Part shown: positions 43,979 through 56,311 of the stretch, one piece after another
How positions within the stretch are numbered: position 1 is the first letter of the stretch
Layout of the letters: every line of letters begins with the position of its first letter
Origin: Zymoseptoria tritici IPO323
Taxonomy: Eukaryota > Ascomycota > Dothideomycetes > Mycosphaerellales > Mycosphaerellaceae
DNA: 64,000 nucleotides
Assembly (NCBI RefSeq): GCF_000219625.1
Contig: NC_018216.1
Span: 1,736,001-1,800,000 of the forward strand
Direction of reading: 5' to 3'
Made by a program: the position numbers and the translations under genes
Notes under the pieces: generated by a model
What the model saw: the letters and a program-made list of their open reading frames with translations, nothing else
Told to the model about the DNA's origin: nothing
Database searches by the model: none

Positions 43979-45033
43979 CGTTCTGGTTGTAGCGAGCGGG
44001 TTCGACGGGAAGTGTTGGTGGATGTTTGTTGACAGAAGATCGTGGAGCGGGGCGGGGGCTTGGATGCAGTTTTGTTCTGGGAGAAGCGGGCGCGCCTTGA
44101 GCGCGACTCTCAGACGCGCACTGGTGGGGTGTCGGGCGAAGTGAATGTTTGGAGATTCATGAGATCTTCGAGCTTCAGCACCGGACACCGGGTTGAGTGG
44201 CGTGGTGTGTCGTTCATGGGCGAGGTTTGAGGTGCATCGAGTGGAGCGAAGTCACCTGAACGCTTCCATTCTTCGACGAGTCGTGGTGAAGTTCATTTCT
44301 CTTTCCGTGGGAGTCACCAGAAATGTCAACAAACGACGTAACTGGCAACATGAACAAATCAACCTCAGGCCTAAATCGCTTCCCAGCACGGAAGATGCAC
44401 GAAGGGCACGCGAGAAACGATTCGGAGTTCCCGGGCTACGACTTGTTGTTCGCAATGTTGCGCTATACAACACCAGACGCGAGACACGATCTGGGCTCCT
44501 TCCCGATCAGCAAGACGAATGCCAAGAGACATGTGAAAGTCGGCTTGCACGAAACGAATTTCTGTTCGCTTCACGAAAAACCATCACGACGTACCACAAT
44601 GATTAATTTGATGCTCGTTGTATACGGGTAGGATCTGCTTGCTGCTAATTTCTGCTGTTGTTACTGCTGCTGGAATTCGGTTCGGTGTTATTTGCAACTG
44701 GAAGATGTCCTACAGCCCAGTATGCCAAATCTTCTTGTGTCCACTCTTGTCTTGTTCGTGCTTTTTTTTTTGTATCCGTTTTCCGTGCTTTTTCTGTCGT
44801 GGTTGCTTGCCAACTGATCGCATCGTGGCGATCGTGCGGTGTGGTAAAGGCACCTGAATGCCTCATGCCCGCGTAGCTCGCTCTTTCCTTTCGTGGTTCG
44901 TTGGCTTCCCTCCGCTGACGTTGCGAACTTGAAGAGTCTGTCACTTCACTTCGCCTGCTTCCTTCCAACTCCATCTCATCATTTTTCTTCGTCCGATCCT
45001 TCCACTCTCCCATATCACACCAACTCAACTCTC
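43979..45033. other. Intergenic upstream of the RBR gene
   Basis: A 1.05-kb stretch with the RBR promoter and the 3' flank of the large disordered-protein gene. Frames of up to 137 codons have no motif. A T9 run lies near 44.76 kb. Confidence 0.55.
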
Positions 45034-48000
45034 TCAAATGCCAGCCTTCCTCATCTCCGTCCGCATCTGATGCATCTGCCTCATCATTTCCTTCATGACC
45101 TCCTCTTGCCTGTCGATGACGTTCTTCAACATGTCCATGCCCGCTTCCAATGTTCCTTCTTCAGCAACGTTTGGAGCATCCTCCATTGGGGTGGCGGGTG
45201 AGGCCACAATCGGAGCGACGGCTGATGCTACGGTCGGAGCAGCAGTTGGAGCAGCAGTCGGAGCAGCAGTTGGAGCAGCAGGTGGAGTAGCAGTCGAAGC
45301 GGCATTTGGAGCAGTAGTTGTAGCAGTAGTCGTAGCAGTAGTCGAAGCAGCTGTTGGCGTAGTAGTCGGAGCAACTGTTGGAGCGACAGGAGAAGTGGCT
45401 GAAGCAGCTGTCGGAGCAACTGGAGAAGTAGCCGGAGATGGTACCAGCACCGTGCCGAAAGCCGGACCCGCGAGGCCGGAAAGATCAGGCGTAAGTAGAT
45501 CCTTGGAGCGCAGGCTCTCCGGGGTGATGTCTTTGCTGAGGAGGTCAAGAACTGGCTCTTCGTCGTCCTTCACTTTTGGCACGGCGGTTGATGTCGATTT
45601 GTCGGAAGTAGGAGACTCATCCAGACCAGCCTTCAACTCGATCGGCCAGTCATTCTTCTCGCGCAATTGCTTCGCCGAAGAAGTTGAACGACGGTGATCT
45701 TTCCTCGGTGTGGCTTTGCGACCTTGACGGACTGCAACAGGAGATTCGTGAGGCGAGGACATGGCATGCACAGATTCGGCGTTCACAGATCGGGTGTTCA
45801 CGGACTGAGCGTCCACGGACTGGGCGTCCGCGGGCTGGGCGGTCACAGATGGAGTCTTCACAGATTGCTGGCTGCCGCGCCGACGAGATGTCACGGGGCG
45901 AGGGGATTCTGACTTACCGAATGGGAGGTCCGTCTTCTTCAATCTTGCCATACGCTGGTCCCACTGCGCCTGCTCTGTCGGCGATTCGTCGATGTCGATG
46001 GATACGAGGCGCTGGTCGAGGCGTCGGTTGTGGGATGCTGCCTTCGCCACCAGCTTCTCGAGAGCAGCCTCGCGGGATTTGGCGGTGGCCAAGGCGTTTC
46101 CAATCGGGTCGTCGCTTGAGAGACCGTCGTCCAGCTCAGCAGCGGGAGATGCTGGGATCGCGGAGCGAGGTCTGGGTTTGGCAGGGTCGACATCGATGCC
46201 GCTGTCATATTGCATGCCGCGGGTAGGAGACGTCTGCTTGCTGGTATCGCCTCCACCTGACTGCTTGGTGAGGACTGGTGCTGATCGCATGTGCAGTTGA
46301 GCAGCATACAGCCTCTGCTCGAAAGACCACTGCATGAATTTGATTAGCTTGAAAGATCCGATTCAACGTTCTCGACGATGCTCACCCCATCCTTCTTGAC
46401 AGCCTTCGACTCATCCGTACTTCCTGCTTGCTTGTCGGAGGCTGGTGAGGTATTTCCGCTGATCGGGAGAGGTAGCTTGCTAGCATCCTCCTCGCCCTCC
46501 GGCAAGGCGCAGGGGATCCGCGAGAACGGCGGCGTCTTGCATTTGCCAGCATAGACATCACCATCTGCGGGGAACAACCAGTCGAGGTCCGGAGGGTTTT
46601 TGTCCCAGTCGTGCAGCTCGTACCACTCCGCAGCACTAATGTTCGGTCCCTTTGGTGGACGCGCACAAGTCATGATCGGTAAATGATGCCATTTCGACTT
46701 CTTCTTCGCACCACGCTTCTGGAGGCCCTCCGGAGGAACGTAGGTCTGCGCGCCCATGATTTGAAGTCCTTCTGCGTTGTAGAGAATGTTTCCATAGGGC
46801 CCGGGAGGTGATGGACGTGGTGAGGTCGGTGCTGGCATTGCTGTCTGCAAAACGGCCCATGGACGCGGTCGAGGAGCAGGAGGCGGTGGACGCTTCGGAA
46901 TGCCTTCACAGATTTGAAGCTTGCCGTCCGACGAAAGCTGCGAGAATATCACAGGACCACGAGATGGAAATTCCTCTGCTCCAAGCTCTGGTTCAGGCTC
47001 TGGTACAAGCTCTGGAGTCTGTACACGCGGCGAGGGCTCGGGAGAAGATTTCGCTGCTGGCTCAGGGGTCGAAGGTTGCGCAGGTGGTGAAGCTGGGACC
47101 TGTGCAGGTGGTGAAGGCTGTGAAAAATGCGCAGGCTGTGAGAGTCCGAGTAGCAGTGCAAGCGTTGTGGGGTCTGAAAAGTCTGATTTCCGTACAGGTG
47201 GTGAGGTCTCGGGAATCTGTGCAGACGATGGAGTCTCTGAACCTTGCGCAGGTGCTGGAGACTCAGAACGCTGCACAACCGATGCAGGCTGTGGGAGCTG
47301 TGCAGTTGCTGAAAGCTCTGTATCTTGCGAAGGTGCTAGAGACTCGGATGGCTGCACGACCGATGAAGGTTCTGGAAGCTGTACAGGTAGGTGAGGCTCC
47401 GAAAGCTGAGCAGGTGATGAAGGCTCTGCATCCTTCGTCGTTGCTGGCGACTCGGAACGCTGCATGAATGATGAAGACTCTGGTAGCTGAACAGGTGGGT
47501 AAGGCTCCGAAAGCTGTGCAGGCGATGAAGGCTCTGGAAGCGCTGTGGGTGGGTAAGGCTCCGAAAGTGCAGGTGATGGAGGCTCTGGAAGCTGCATGGG
47601 TGGGTGAGGCTCTGAAAGCTGTGCAAGCGGCGAAGGCTCCGTAAGCTGTGCTGGTAGCAAAGAAATTGGAGGCTGCTCAGGAAGTTCAGTCTCTGAAAGC
47701 TGTGCAGGTGGTGAGAGTCTCGCAGGTCGCGCAGGTCGCACGGGCGGCGAAGGCGGTGGACGCAGTGGAGATGGCTGCGCGCTGGCCTGCGACATTGGAG
47801 AGCCGATGAAAGCCAATCTACCGCGGGCAGTGTCGTCGTCACCATCACTGTCGCTGTCATCGTCAAACATCAACTCGAGCTGGTTGTACATCGCGCTCAA
47901 CTCGCGGGGTCCTCGTGTCGTAGTGGTGGTTGAGCCTATGAAGGGGCTGATCTGGTACTGCTGCGTCGCTGGAATGCTCTTGGTAGGCGTCAGTTCCTCC

Positions 48001-49787
48001 TCCTCGTCTTCTTTCTTCTCCTCGCGCGGTGGATCGCCGGCAGGCTCTGGGTAGATGAATGCCGAAGCACCCGTGTCCGATTCGATCGTGTCCATGCTGT
48101 AACGTCTCTGGCGTAGTGGCTCAGCTGCCAAGCGTGGTGGCTCAGCTGACAAGAACTCCTCCATGGCCGGAGTGTTTCTCCACTCAGGCGAGTAGACACT
48201 AGGACTGTACTCAATGTTTGGAGTGCCGCCACGATTGGTCTCTGAAGGCAGACTGAAGCCTTCCAGGCCAAGGCCAGAAATGCGTGACTTCATATCGGCG
48301 AAATCAGTGGCGTCCATGGCGTCTGGAACGACCGATGCACGGAGAGAGTGGGTGCTGGGCTGAGTGACGAGTCTCGGGATAGCACGTTGTGCGTATGTGC
48401 CGCCTTTGCTGGGACTCTGATCATCGACGCTGAGGAAGCCGACTGAGCGTGAAGGTGTCTCAGATGTGGAGGGACTGATGTTTGTGTGCTCGCCTGACTT
48501 TTTTTTGCCATCAGGAGGAGTGTCTTTGGACGGTGGTGTGGGTGGGCTGGTATGGTCGATGTACTTGAGGCTGCGTGAGCGCACGATCGAAGTGAAGGGC
48601 GCGTCCGGTGGCTTGCGTCCGAGAGAAGCTGCGGCTCCGGCGGGAACCTTGGGAGGAGAGCCGTCGTCGAAGTCTCTAGCACGCGTAAATGCGGCGGTGT
48701 CGTCCTCGTCGGCCGATCTGTGTTTGCGAGAGAAAAAGCCCGTGTTTTTCGTGCGGAGGCGAGAAGGAGCCGTGAAGCCGACCCGGGGTGACATGAGGAT
48801 AGCGCTGGCCTTCGGAGCCATGTGAGCCGGTGCTGGTGCGCTCATCATGTATGATGGTGACGGTTCAGGGGTATTGCTGCGACGACCAGAAATGCCCATA
48901 CGCTGGAGAAAGGTCTTCTTCGTGGTGGCTGGTGTGATAGATCCCTCAGTGCGAATGACAGTCTCATCTGACTGAGAGGCTTCGGAGAGACGTCTCTTGA
49001 TGCCTTCCCTCACTCGCTCAGCGCGAATATTGTACTCGTCCTCTTCCACCATGACCAGAGAACTGGTTCGAGGCGGTGGGATGAGATCGCCGTACTCCGT
49101 GAATGACTCTGCCAAGGTGCGTTCTTCATGACGGCGCTCGACTTCTTGCCGCATGGTGGGCACATGTGTCGAGTTGGGTGTCGGTGCGAGTCTCAATTCA
49201 GGAGAATTGTTCAGAGACTTCGTTTCTCCCCGCCGCGGTGACGACCGCCGCAGTTTCGGCGGCGACGGAACCATCATGCCTGCGTTCAGGAACGGCGACA
49301 TGGTCGTGCAGTTCGAATCACGCTGGCTGTCGTGCTGGTCGTTCTGCATGTGTGGTGGTGTTGGTGAAGAAAATTTCTCCGTTTGTTGTTGTGAGGACAT
49401 TGTGTTGTTTGTCGCCAAGTCGAGCTCCGGAAGCTTCTTCGAAATGTCGTAGAGGTCGAAGCTCGGGCGGAACGCCGGGTGCACCATCGTCGGCGGGGTG
49501 TTCTTACGCCGCTGAAACTCTTGCTGATAGAACGCGTTACTCGCCAGCTTGTGTCGGTGCGTTCGAAGTGCGCTCTCTGCGAGGAAGTTTCTGTTGCTAC
49601 GGTTAGAGTTAATGTGAAGAGCCTCGTCGGCGGCGTCCGCGCGCGGATCGGTCATCGCTGCGTTTGTGGGGTTGGTGGTTGGTGGTGAGGAAACGTACGG
49701 CGCGGTGACGGCGGAGGCGGAAATAGTCGGCTCGTCCTCGGGCATCTCTGGGATGTCCGGGAGCGGGGCCCAGTTACTGCTACTCAT
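45034..49787 (-). CDS. Large disordered Pro/Ser-rich repeat protein, function unknown
   Basis: Two exons (complement 49787-46386 and 46329-45034) with a 56-bp intron (gtgagc...attcatgcag) give 1565 aa. I start at MSSSNWAPLPDIPEMPE; the frame is open further upstream but without family-like sequence. The protein is almost wholly low-complexity, with many SP/TP sites. Residues about 690-970 are imperfect repeats of the type LSEPYPPVQLPEPSS / RSESPAPAQ. The C-terminal third has Ala-Pro-Thr repeats (APTAAPTAAPTA). Possible folded parts are KYDISKK-like LYDISKKLPELDL near 115, a block around GNILYNAEGLQIMGAQTYVP and WYELHDWDKNPPDLDWLFPA, and a C-terminal coiled coil (MLKNVIDRQEEVMKEMMRQM). No enzyme or DNA-binding domain was recognised. 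A scaffold or cytoskeletal role would be a guess. Confidence 0.75.
45205..45440. repeat. Coding minisatellite, Ala-Pro-Thr repeats
   Basis: Degenerate short units built on GCAGTTGGAGCAGCA / GTCGGAGCAGCAG lie within the disordered-protein gene and encode repeated APT(A)/APTT on the complement. A high GCAG content makes length variation likely. Confidence 0.75.
47080..47730. repeat. Coding minisatellite, Pro/Glu/Ser repeats
   Basis: Imperfect units resembling GAAGCTGTGCAGGTGGTGAA and GGCTCCGAAAGCTGTGCAGG recur across about 650 bp. They encode SEP-type and QLPEP-type repeats of the disordered protein. Units differ in length and sequence, so the array looks old. Confidence 0.7.
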
Positions 49788-50781
49788 TGTCAGTTGGTTC
49801 GCTTCCTTTCGGAAGCAGCAAACAGAGCGGCGCGGCAGGCAAGACGTTGGTGTAGTCGGAGATGAGGTTGCAGACATATCGAAACATGTCGACATTGGCT
49901 CGCTGGCCATGTGAGGCATCATCACCCTCCAGCCACAATAGCGCGCGCGCGAGTGAATGAACTTACCAAATCGGGAAGGAGCAATCTCTTGGCTGCGAGA
50001 GTTCATCTTGCAACGCACGGCATTAGCCACAGATGCCAGTCATGTGTCCTGGAGAGACTCTGCTGTGGCGTTGGGGACGTCTTCCGTCTTGAAGTGGGCG
50101 TCCGTGGTGCAGTTGTGAAGCATTGGCCTGGCCGGTGACGAGGCTCGACCTCTCTCAAAGGTGCGGGCAACGAGTTTTGCTCACCGCAGTTCTGCATATT
50201 CCTTCTCTTCGCAAATGTGCATCTCGGTCCAAGGATTAAACCCGCACACTGTAGATACGGACCAGAACATACGGAACAGAACTCGAGGTCATGAGGCCAT
50301 ACTTGTAGCCACGATCTGCCCGGAGCCTGCGCTGTCGGTGTTAGAAGTCAGAATCGGACGTTGTTACCAGACTCCAGACGAAGACGCTCCACAATGAACT
50401 GACCACGATCGAAACATCGAGGCAACGATCAAGGAACCGATTGAATCATCGTTGAATTCTTTCCCTTCGGCATCTCTATCCTTGCCAAATATCATCTTTC
50501 TTCCTCGCTGAAGTTCATCCTCCTCATCATGATGCTCCTCAACAAAAGCCAGAGGAGCAAGAACAGCGGATCAAATGAGACATGGGAAAAGGGATGAGAA
50601 GAAAATGGTATGATACGCCCCTTCTGTAAGATCCTGAAGCAACGCAAAACACAGAAGCGTTCGCAGCGCCGTCTTTCCCTTCCAAGCGGAATAACGCCCA
50701 ATCTCGCAAGCCGAAAGTCGCAGCGCATTTCTTGGTATCCGCAATCGAGGGTCGATCTGGTCAAAGCAAGCACGATCACAA
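49788..50781. other. Intergenic between the disordered-protein gene and CDC42
   Basis: A 1-kb interval with the 5' flank of the disordered-protein gene and the 3' untranslated part of CDC42. Nothing else was recognised. Confidence 0.55.
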
Positions 50782-51747
<966 letters not shown>

Positions 51748-53349
51748 TCTGGCTGATCTTTCAATGCTCTAATATGCCTCCTTCAATGCGTAATCCTCAG
51801 CTCTTGTGTTCTGAACACGTCGTGCAATTTCCCTACCCTGTGCGCGCTTCGGTGCTGCAGCTAAAATGTACGAGCAAATCGGCCTTTGAACAGCGCGTCT
51901 TGGTCCGCTGATGGTTCTATCGGGGTCCGAATGGTCGTGTATGATATTGCGGGTCTGATCGAGCTTCGCAGAGTCGGAATGTAGTCGTGGAGCGGTGTCG
52001 AGCAAAGTCGGAAAGCTATGCGCGCGTGGCTAGGGCTGCTTGTATCGGTGCGACGTGTTGCAACGACAAGCGAGCGAATTGACGAGAGCGTGAAGTCGGG
52101 AGGACAGGCAGCGTGTGTATTGGCGTGTCTTGCGATCGGAGGAGGAGAATTCCACGTGCAAGCAACGAACAGCTCTGAACACGACCAGTGGGATCTGTCA
52201 CAAAGCTCAGGATCTCACCCCAAAAGTGATGGGCGAGCGCGGACGCGGGAGGGTGGAGTAGGTGATGAGAGCGTGGGAAAACGGTGGTATTCCGTCGCTG
52301 GCGATGAGAATGTGGAGGTGCTGTCCAGAATCGAGCTTGGCTACTAGTGTGGTCGCGTAGCAAGTGCTCTGAATGATGGGATCGGAGAGAGGTGGAGTGG
52401 AGAAGGAAGTTCGGGGGCGGTGGGAGTCGTGGAGGGTCCCTGATTTCTGCTGCTAGAACTATGCCGTCTGCCGGACTCGGAAGCTTTGCGCGAAGTATGC
52501 TTGCTGACACGAGTCACAACAATTATAACTTGGATTCGGGACGAGTCGTAGTCGTTAATATAACGAGGACAATTATTGATGAGCGGTCGTCGTTCCGTAG
52601 AAGTGGGCGGCAGAGAGATCACAGAGACATCCACCAAATCCTTCTGTTCCTCCCTGCATAGGCGTAGAATAAGTGCCGGCGACTGTGATGGGGCTAGAAT
52701 GTGCTCTGTCTCACTCCTGCGCAGCTCAGCACGCGCCGAAAAATCGACAGACAGCTCACAGCTGATGGGACCCTTGAGAAGAGCACGGTGACGGGCTGGA
52801 TTGTCCCGCGTGTGAGCAAGTAGAGCTCGCGTTAGATGCAGTGTGAAGGGCGATGTGTCGTCGTCGTCGTCAGCGGTCGCAGGCGAGGACAGGGATATCT
52901 GAAGAATTTTGCGTTGTCCTTTCACGTGGTGTGAAAGCACACCTCAAGAACAAAGGCGTGAGTGGCGTCAACGCCTCGTCTGCGTTCGAACGACAACTCG
53001 TACAAACACATTTACCAGAGACATCGCTTGGGACGCCTGGTGACATTGATCACGTCCTGGACTTTGAATGCAGCGACCACCGCAGCTCGTTTTCTCTCGG
53101 AACATTCGGTGAAATATGCGCATTTCGCAGGGTATCTAGAAATATGCCTCACTCAGAGGTCTTCGTTGTGTATCAATGCCCAACCAAGGCCCATGTCTCC
53201 TCCAAAATGCAACCAATGACGCCCAGATGCTCCCTTCCCCAGACCAAGTCGTCTATATGCAAGCCAACCCATCCCATCGCTGGTCGTATCTCTCGTATCA
53301 TCATCATCACTTGTGCGCCGTTCCCAAAATGCAGTTTAATGCAGCTTCC
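51748..53349. other. Intergenic upstream of CDC42
   Basis: A 1.6-kb region between the CDC42 start and the 3' end of the siderophore transporter. Frames on both strands (up to 198 codons, -) are Ser/Thr/Arg-rich and unsupported. It may contain a long CDC42 5' leader. No repeats were seen. Confidence 0.55.
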
Positions 53350-55353
53350 TTACGAATCCCTTCTCTCTGCCGCGTCGAGCAACCGACTTCGAGAGTTCTG
53401 TGGTCTTAAACCCAGCACGTCTTCATCATCACCACTGTCCTCGCCGGCGCTCAATAGCCTCGTGTTTGAAGGACCCGCCACGACTACTCCGTCGCCATGA
53501 TCGACTCTATCCTGCGATGCGCCAATCACAACGCCCTTGACACCCTGGTCAATCTCATCTAACTTGTAGTCCGTCATCATCAGACTCAGTATCACGCACG
53601 GCAGCGCCACGCACACTGCCACGCTGAGGATTTTTGTCATCGTCTCCTGATACGCGCGGTTGATGGCAATTCTCGTGGGACTTCCCATCGGCCAGCCTCC
53701 GGAAGCGAGGGAGATGTTGCCGTAGATCTCAGCCGCTTGGTCGGCCGTTTCAGGAGGCAGGTACAGCGCCAGTCTTTTGGGAACACTATTCGTCCAAATG
53801 GCGCCTGAGATGCCCGAGCCGACGGCGCCGCCGATTTCGAGAACAGTCAAGAAAAGCGCCGTGGCGGCCGCGACTTCTGAGTGGGAAGCCGAAGCCTGCA
53901 CGCCGAGCTGTGCGGGTACGTGAGTGAGGCTACCGCCCACGCCGAGGAAGACCTGCGTCCAGACGATGGTGGTGGCAGTCGAGGTTTCAGTGCGGTAGTG
54001 CAACATTAGACCCAGGCCAATGACATACAGGACTGTGCCGGCGACCATGAATTTCTTGTACTGTTTCGTGTATTTGATGGCAAAGGAGACGAGGATGGAG
54101 GTGATGGTCGAGGTAAATGTGAAGGTTTGGACAATTTGGCCGGCTTGCGTGAGGGGTAGATCTTTGACCACGAGGAGGTAGGATTGGAAGTAGGGGTATA
54201 CGGATAGGTAGAATGCCATAAAATAAAAGAATGAGAGTCCGAGGCCGCAGGTGATGGTCTTGTTCTTCCAGAACGCCCTCGGAAAGAATGCTCGTGGGGC
54301 GAGAGTCTTGCTGCGTTCCCAGAATGGGATCGCAACGAGACAAGCGACCCCCACTATAAGCATAGAGATGAGGTTCGGGTTGGTCCAGCCAGCCTTTGAC
54401 GCAAGGGTCAATGGGATAAGGATGAGTGAGAAGGCCACACTGATCAAGATCAAGCCGAAAAGATCCAGCTCGAACCAGACGTTCTTGATGATTCCCCACG
54501 CACTCTTTCCTGCGAAGGGCGACTCAGGTAGGATGCCTCGCAATGCAGCCTTGCGCTGGTTGATGACAAGGGCGAGAGCGAGTGGAAGGAAGGCCACAGG
54601 AAGGATGATGGACCAGATGCCGTATCCCCATCGCCAGTTGAGGTTCTTCAGAATCCGTTCCGCAAGGGCCGGTCCTATCCAGACGTTGATCAGGAAAGGT
54701 ATCGAAGGTATCGTTGAGCATAACGCTCGGTTGACTAGGTCGCTGGTATCGGCGATGAAAATCTGAATCAGGATTTGTACTCCAGTCGATCCGGTAGAGT
54801 AGAACACTTGTGCCGCTGCGTAGGTGTTGACACTATTCGAAGCCGCTTGCTGGATGAAGCCAACTGCATAAAAGCAAATCGAAAGGCTAAAAGCTTCGAA
54901 TCGGCCAAAGACATCTGCGATTTTCGACATCGGCGGTTTCGCAATCGACAAGACGACGCCTTGTACCACCATGACCGTCGATACCAGCGAATGTGCTTTG
55001 AATGCGCTCGTTGCGAAGATGGTGAGGTTTCCCGTTGTCTGGCCTTCCAATGACGTTGCATACGCCAGCAGGGCGATTCCCAGGTACGCGACATACAAGC
55101 CCGTCTTGGACCAGGTCGACGAGATGGCCTCCAGACGTTTGACGCCCGCCTGAGCGGACTCATGACTTCGCTCCGACATGAACGATGCTCGTCGTTCGAT
55201 TTCCGGGTCCCGTTCCAGACTGCCGTTGCTCTGCTCGCGTTTGTCGATGAATGTGGCGTTGCGGTCCGTCACCGACCGGCCCCTCGCAGCGAGGTCTGAT
55301 CGCATGTCATCGTCAGCGTCGCTCGTCGCACCGACAGTCCCGTACGACTGCAT
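53350..55353 (-). CDS. Siderophore-iron transporter (MFS, MirB/Sit1-like)
   Basis: An intronless membrane transporter of the major facilitator superfamily, siderophore-iron (UMF) subfamily, 667 aa from ATG 55353 (MQSYGTVGATSD). An in-frame ATG at 55413 would add 20 residues. A charged N-terminus of about 85 residues is followed by roughly 14 hydrophobic segments. Family marks include LYVAYLGIALLAYATSLEGQ in TM1, IAKPPMSKIADVFGRFEAF after TM2-3, YSTGSTGVQILIQIFIADTS, LNWRWGYGIWSIILP, and PAQLGVQASASHSEVAAATA near the end. These proteins import ferric hydroxamate siderophores by proton symport. Tandem GATA sites 84 bp upstream suggest SreA-type iron repression. The substrate siderophore cannot be told from sequence. 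Confidence 0.92.
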   Translation of the reverse strand: MQSYGTVGATSDADDDMRSDLAARGRSVTDRNATFIDKREQSNGSLERDPEIERRASFMSERSHESAQAGVKRLEAISSTWSKTGLYVAYLGIALLAYATSLEGQTTGNLTIFATSAFKAHSLVSTVMVVQGVVLSIAKPPMSKIADVFGRFEAFSLSICFYAVGFIQQAASNSVNTYAAAQVFYSTGSTGVQILIQIFIADTSDLVNRALCSTIPSIPFLINVWIGPALAERILKNLNWRWGYGIWSIILPVAFLPLALALVINQRKAALRGILPESPFAGKSAWGIIKNVWFELDLFGLILISVAFSLILIPLTLASKAGWTNPNLISMLIVGVACLVAIPFWERSKTLAPRAFFPRAFWKNKTITCGLGLSFFYFMAFYLSVYPYFQSYLLVVKDLPLTQAGQIVQTFTFTSTITSILVSFAIKYTKQYKKFMVAGTVLYVIGLGLMLHYRTETSTATTIVWTQVFLGVGGSLTHVPAQLGVQASASHSEVAAATALFLTVLEIGGAVGSGISGAIWTNSVPKRLALYLPPETADQAAEIYGNISLASGGWPMGSPTRIAINRAYQETMTKILSVAVCVALPCVILSLMMTDYKLDEIDQGVKGVVIGASQDRVDHGDGVVVAGPSNTRLLSAGEDSGDDEDVLGLRPQNSRSRLLDAAERRDS

Positions 55354-56311
55354 GGCGACGGCATGGAAAGACAATAGAGATTCGAGGAGGAAATGCGAAT
55401 GTGAAGGTGTCAAGGCAGAGCTTAGATCGGGCTGATTGATAAGATAAAGAGGGGGCGTGCCGGTTAAGCACTAAAATGGTGGGAAAAAAGTGTGGAGCAA
55501 ACCAAACCCCGGCCGCGGTGTGACAAAGGCGGCACCGAGAAAAGGCAAAAGCAAAGGTGGGATGGAGTAGGTAAGGTGTGTGTGAGAGCCGAAGCGGAGA
55601 ATGGCGGCTCACCTGGTTATCTACGCCCTGGAAGGAGAGTGCTCCTGGTGGCGCAGTTTGCTGATGATGATGATTGCTCTGCACCTGGCGACGTGGACGA
55701 TGCCCTGTGACACGACACGCGCCTTCGGTGAAGAACGCGGTGACCAGCCAGTGGGACAGCGATGTGTGAAACCAGGGCAAGGATGGATGAGGTGAGGCGC
55801 GTAGCGAGCCCCCGTTCAGAAGATACAAGGTGAGTGGGAGGTGGAGACAAGTTGTTGGACAGCGAAGCGAGATCGGCCTCGTGTCAGCTGAGAGTCGGCG
55901 TGGGATGGACCGTCCAGCAGGGCATGCTATATCAGCATCGTACGACACATTCGGCGACGACTCTGCCTGGACCATGTTCATTATTACACGGACTACCTTC
56001 CTGAGGCTCACCTCAAGTCCAAGCCTTCAGGGACGGGAAGCTCTTTCAAAGAATCGTCATAGACGCTCAGGTAATAAGGTACGTGCTCAACCACAGCTGA
56101 CACGCGTGGGCGGGAAGATCGTCCGTATAACCTTATCTGTGGCCCGATATCCCACGCGATGCTCCGGGGCATGGTCACGTTGCTGGGCTGACAAGAAAGC
56201 GCAGTTGTGCTGTAGGCTGTATTCTCACTTTCGGCCAGAACTCGCACGAGCGCTGTCATACTCGTATTCAATAGACATCACCAGCCTGATGCTCTCTGCT
56301 ACCAACCAAGT
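55354..56311. other. Intergenic: siderophore transporter promoter and Pol X gene 3' flank
   Basis: A 0.96-kb interval with the tandem GATA sites close to the transporter. A + frame beginning at 55830 runs antisense into the polymerase gene and is rejected. No other gene was seen. Confidence 0.55.
55437..55447 (+). promoter_or_regulatory. Tandem GATA sites upstream of the siderophore transporter
   Basis: TGATAAGATAA places two GATA cores 5 bp apart, 84-94 bp upstream of ATG 55353 (transcription leftward). Fungal iron repressors of the SreA/SRE/Urbs1 type bind GATA elements in siderophore gene promoters. The consensus ATCWGATAA is only partly met. Confidence 0.4.
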
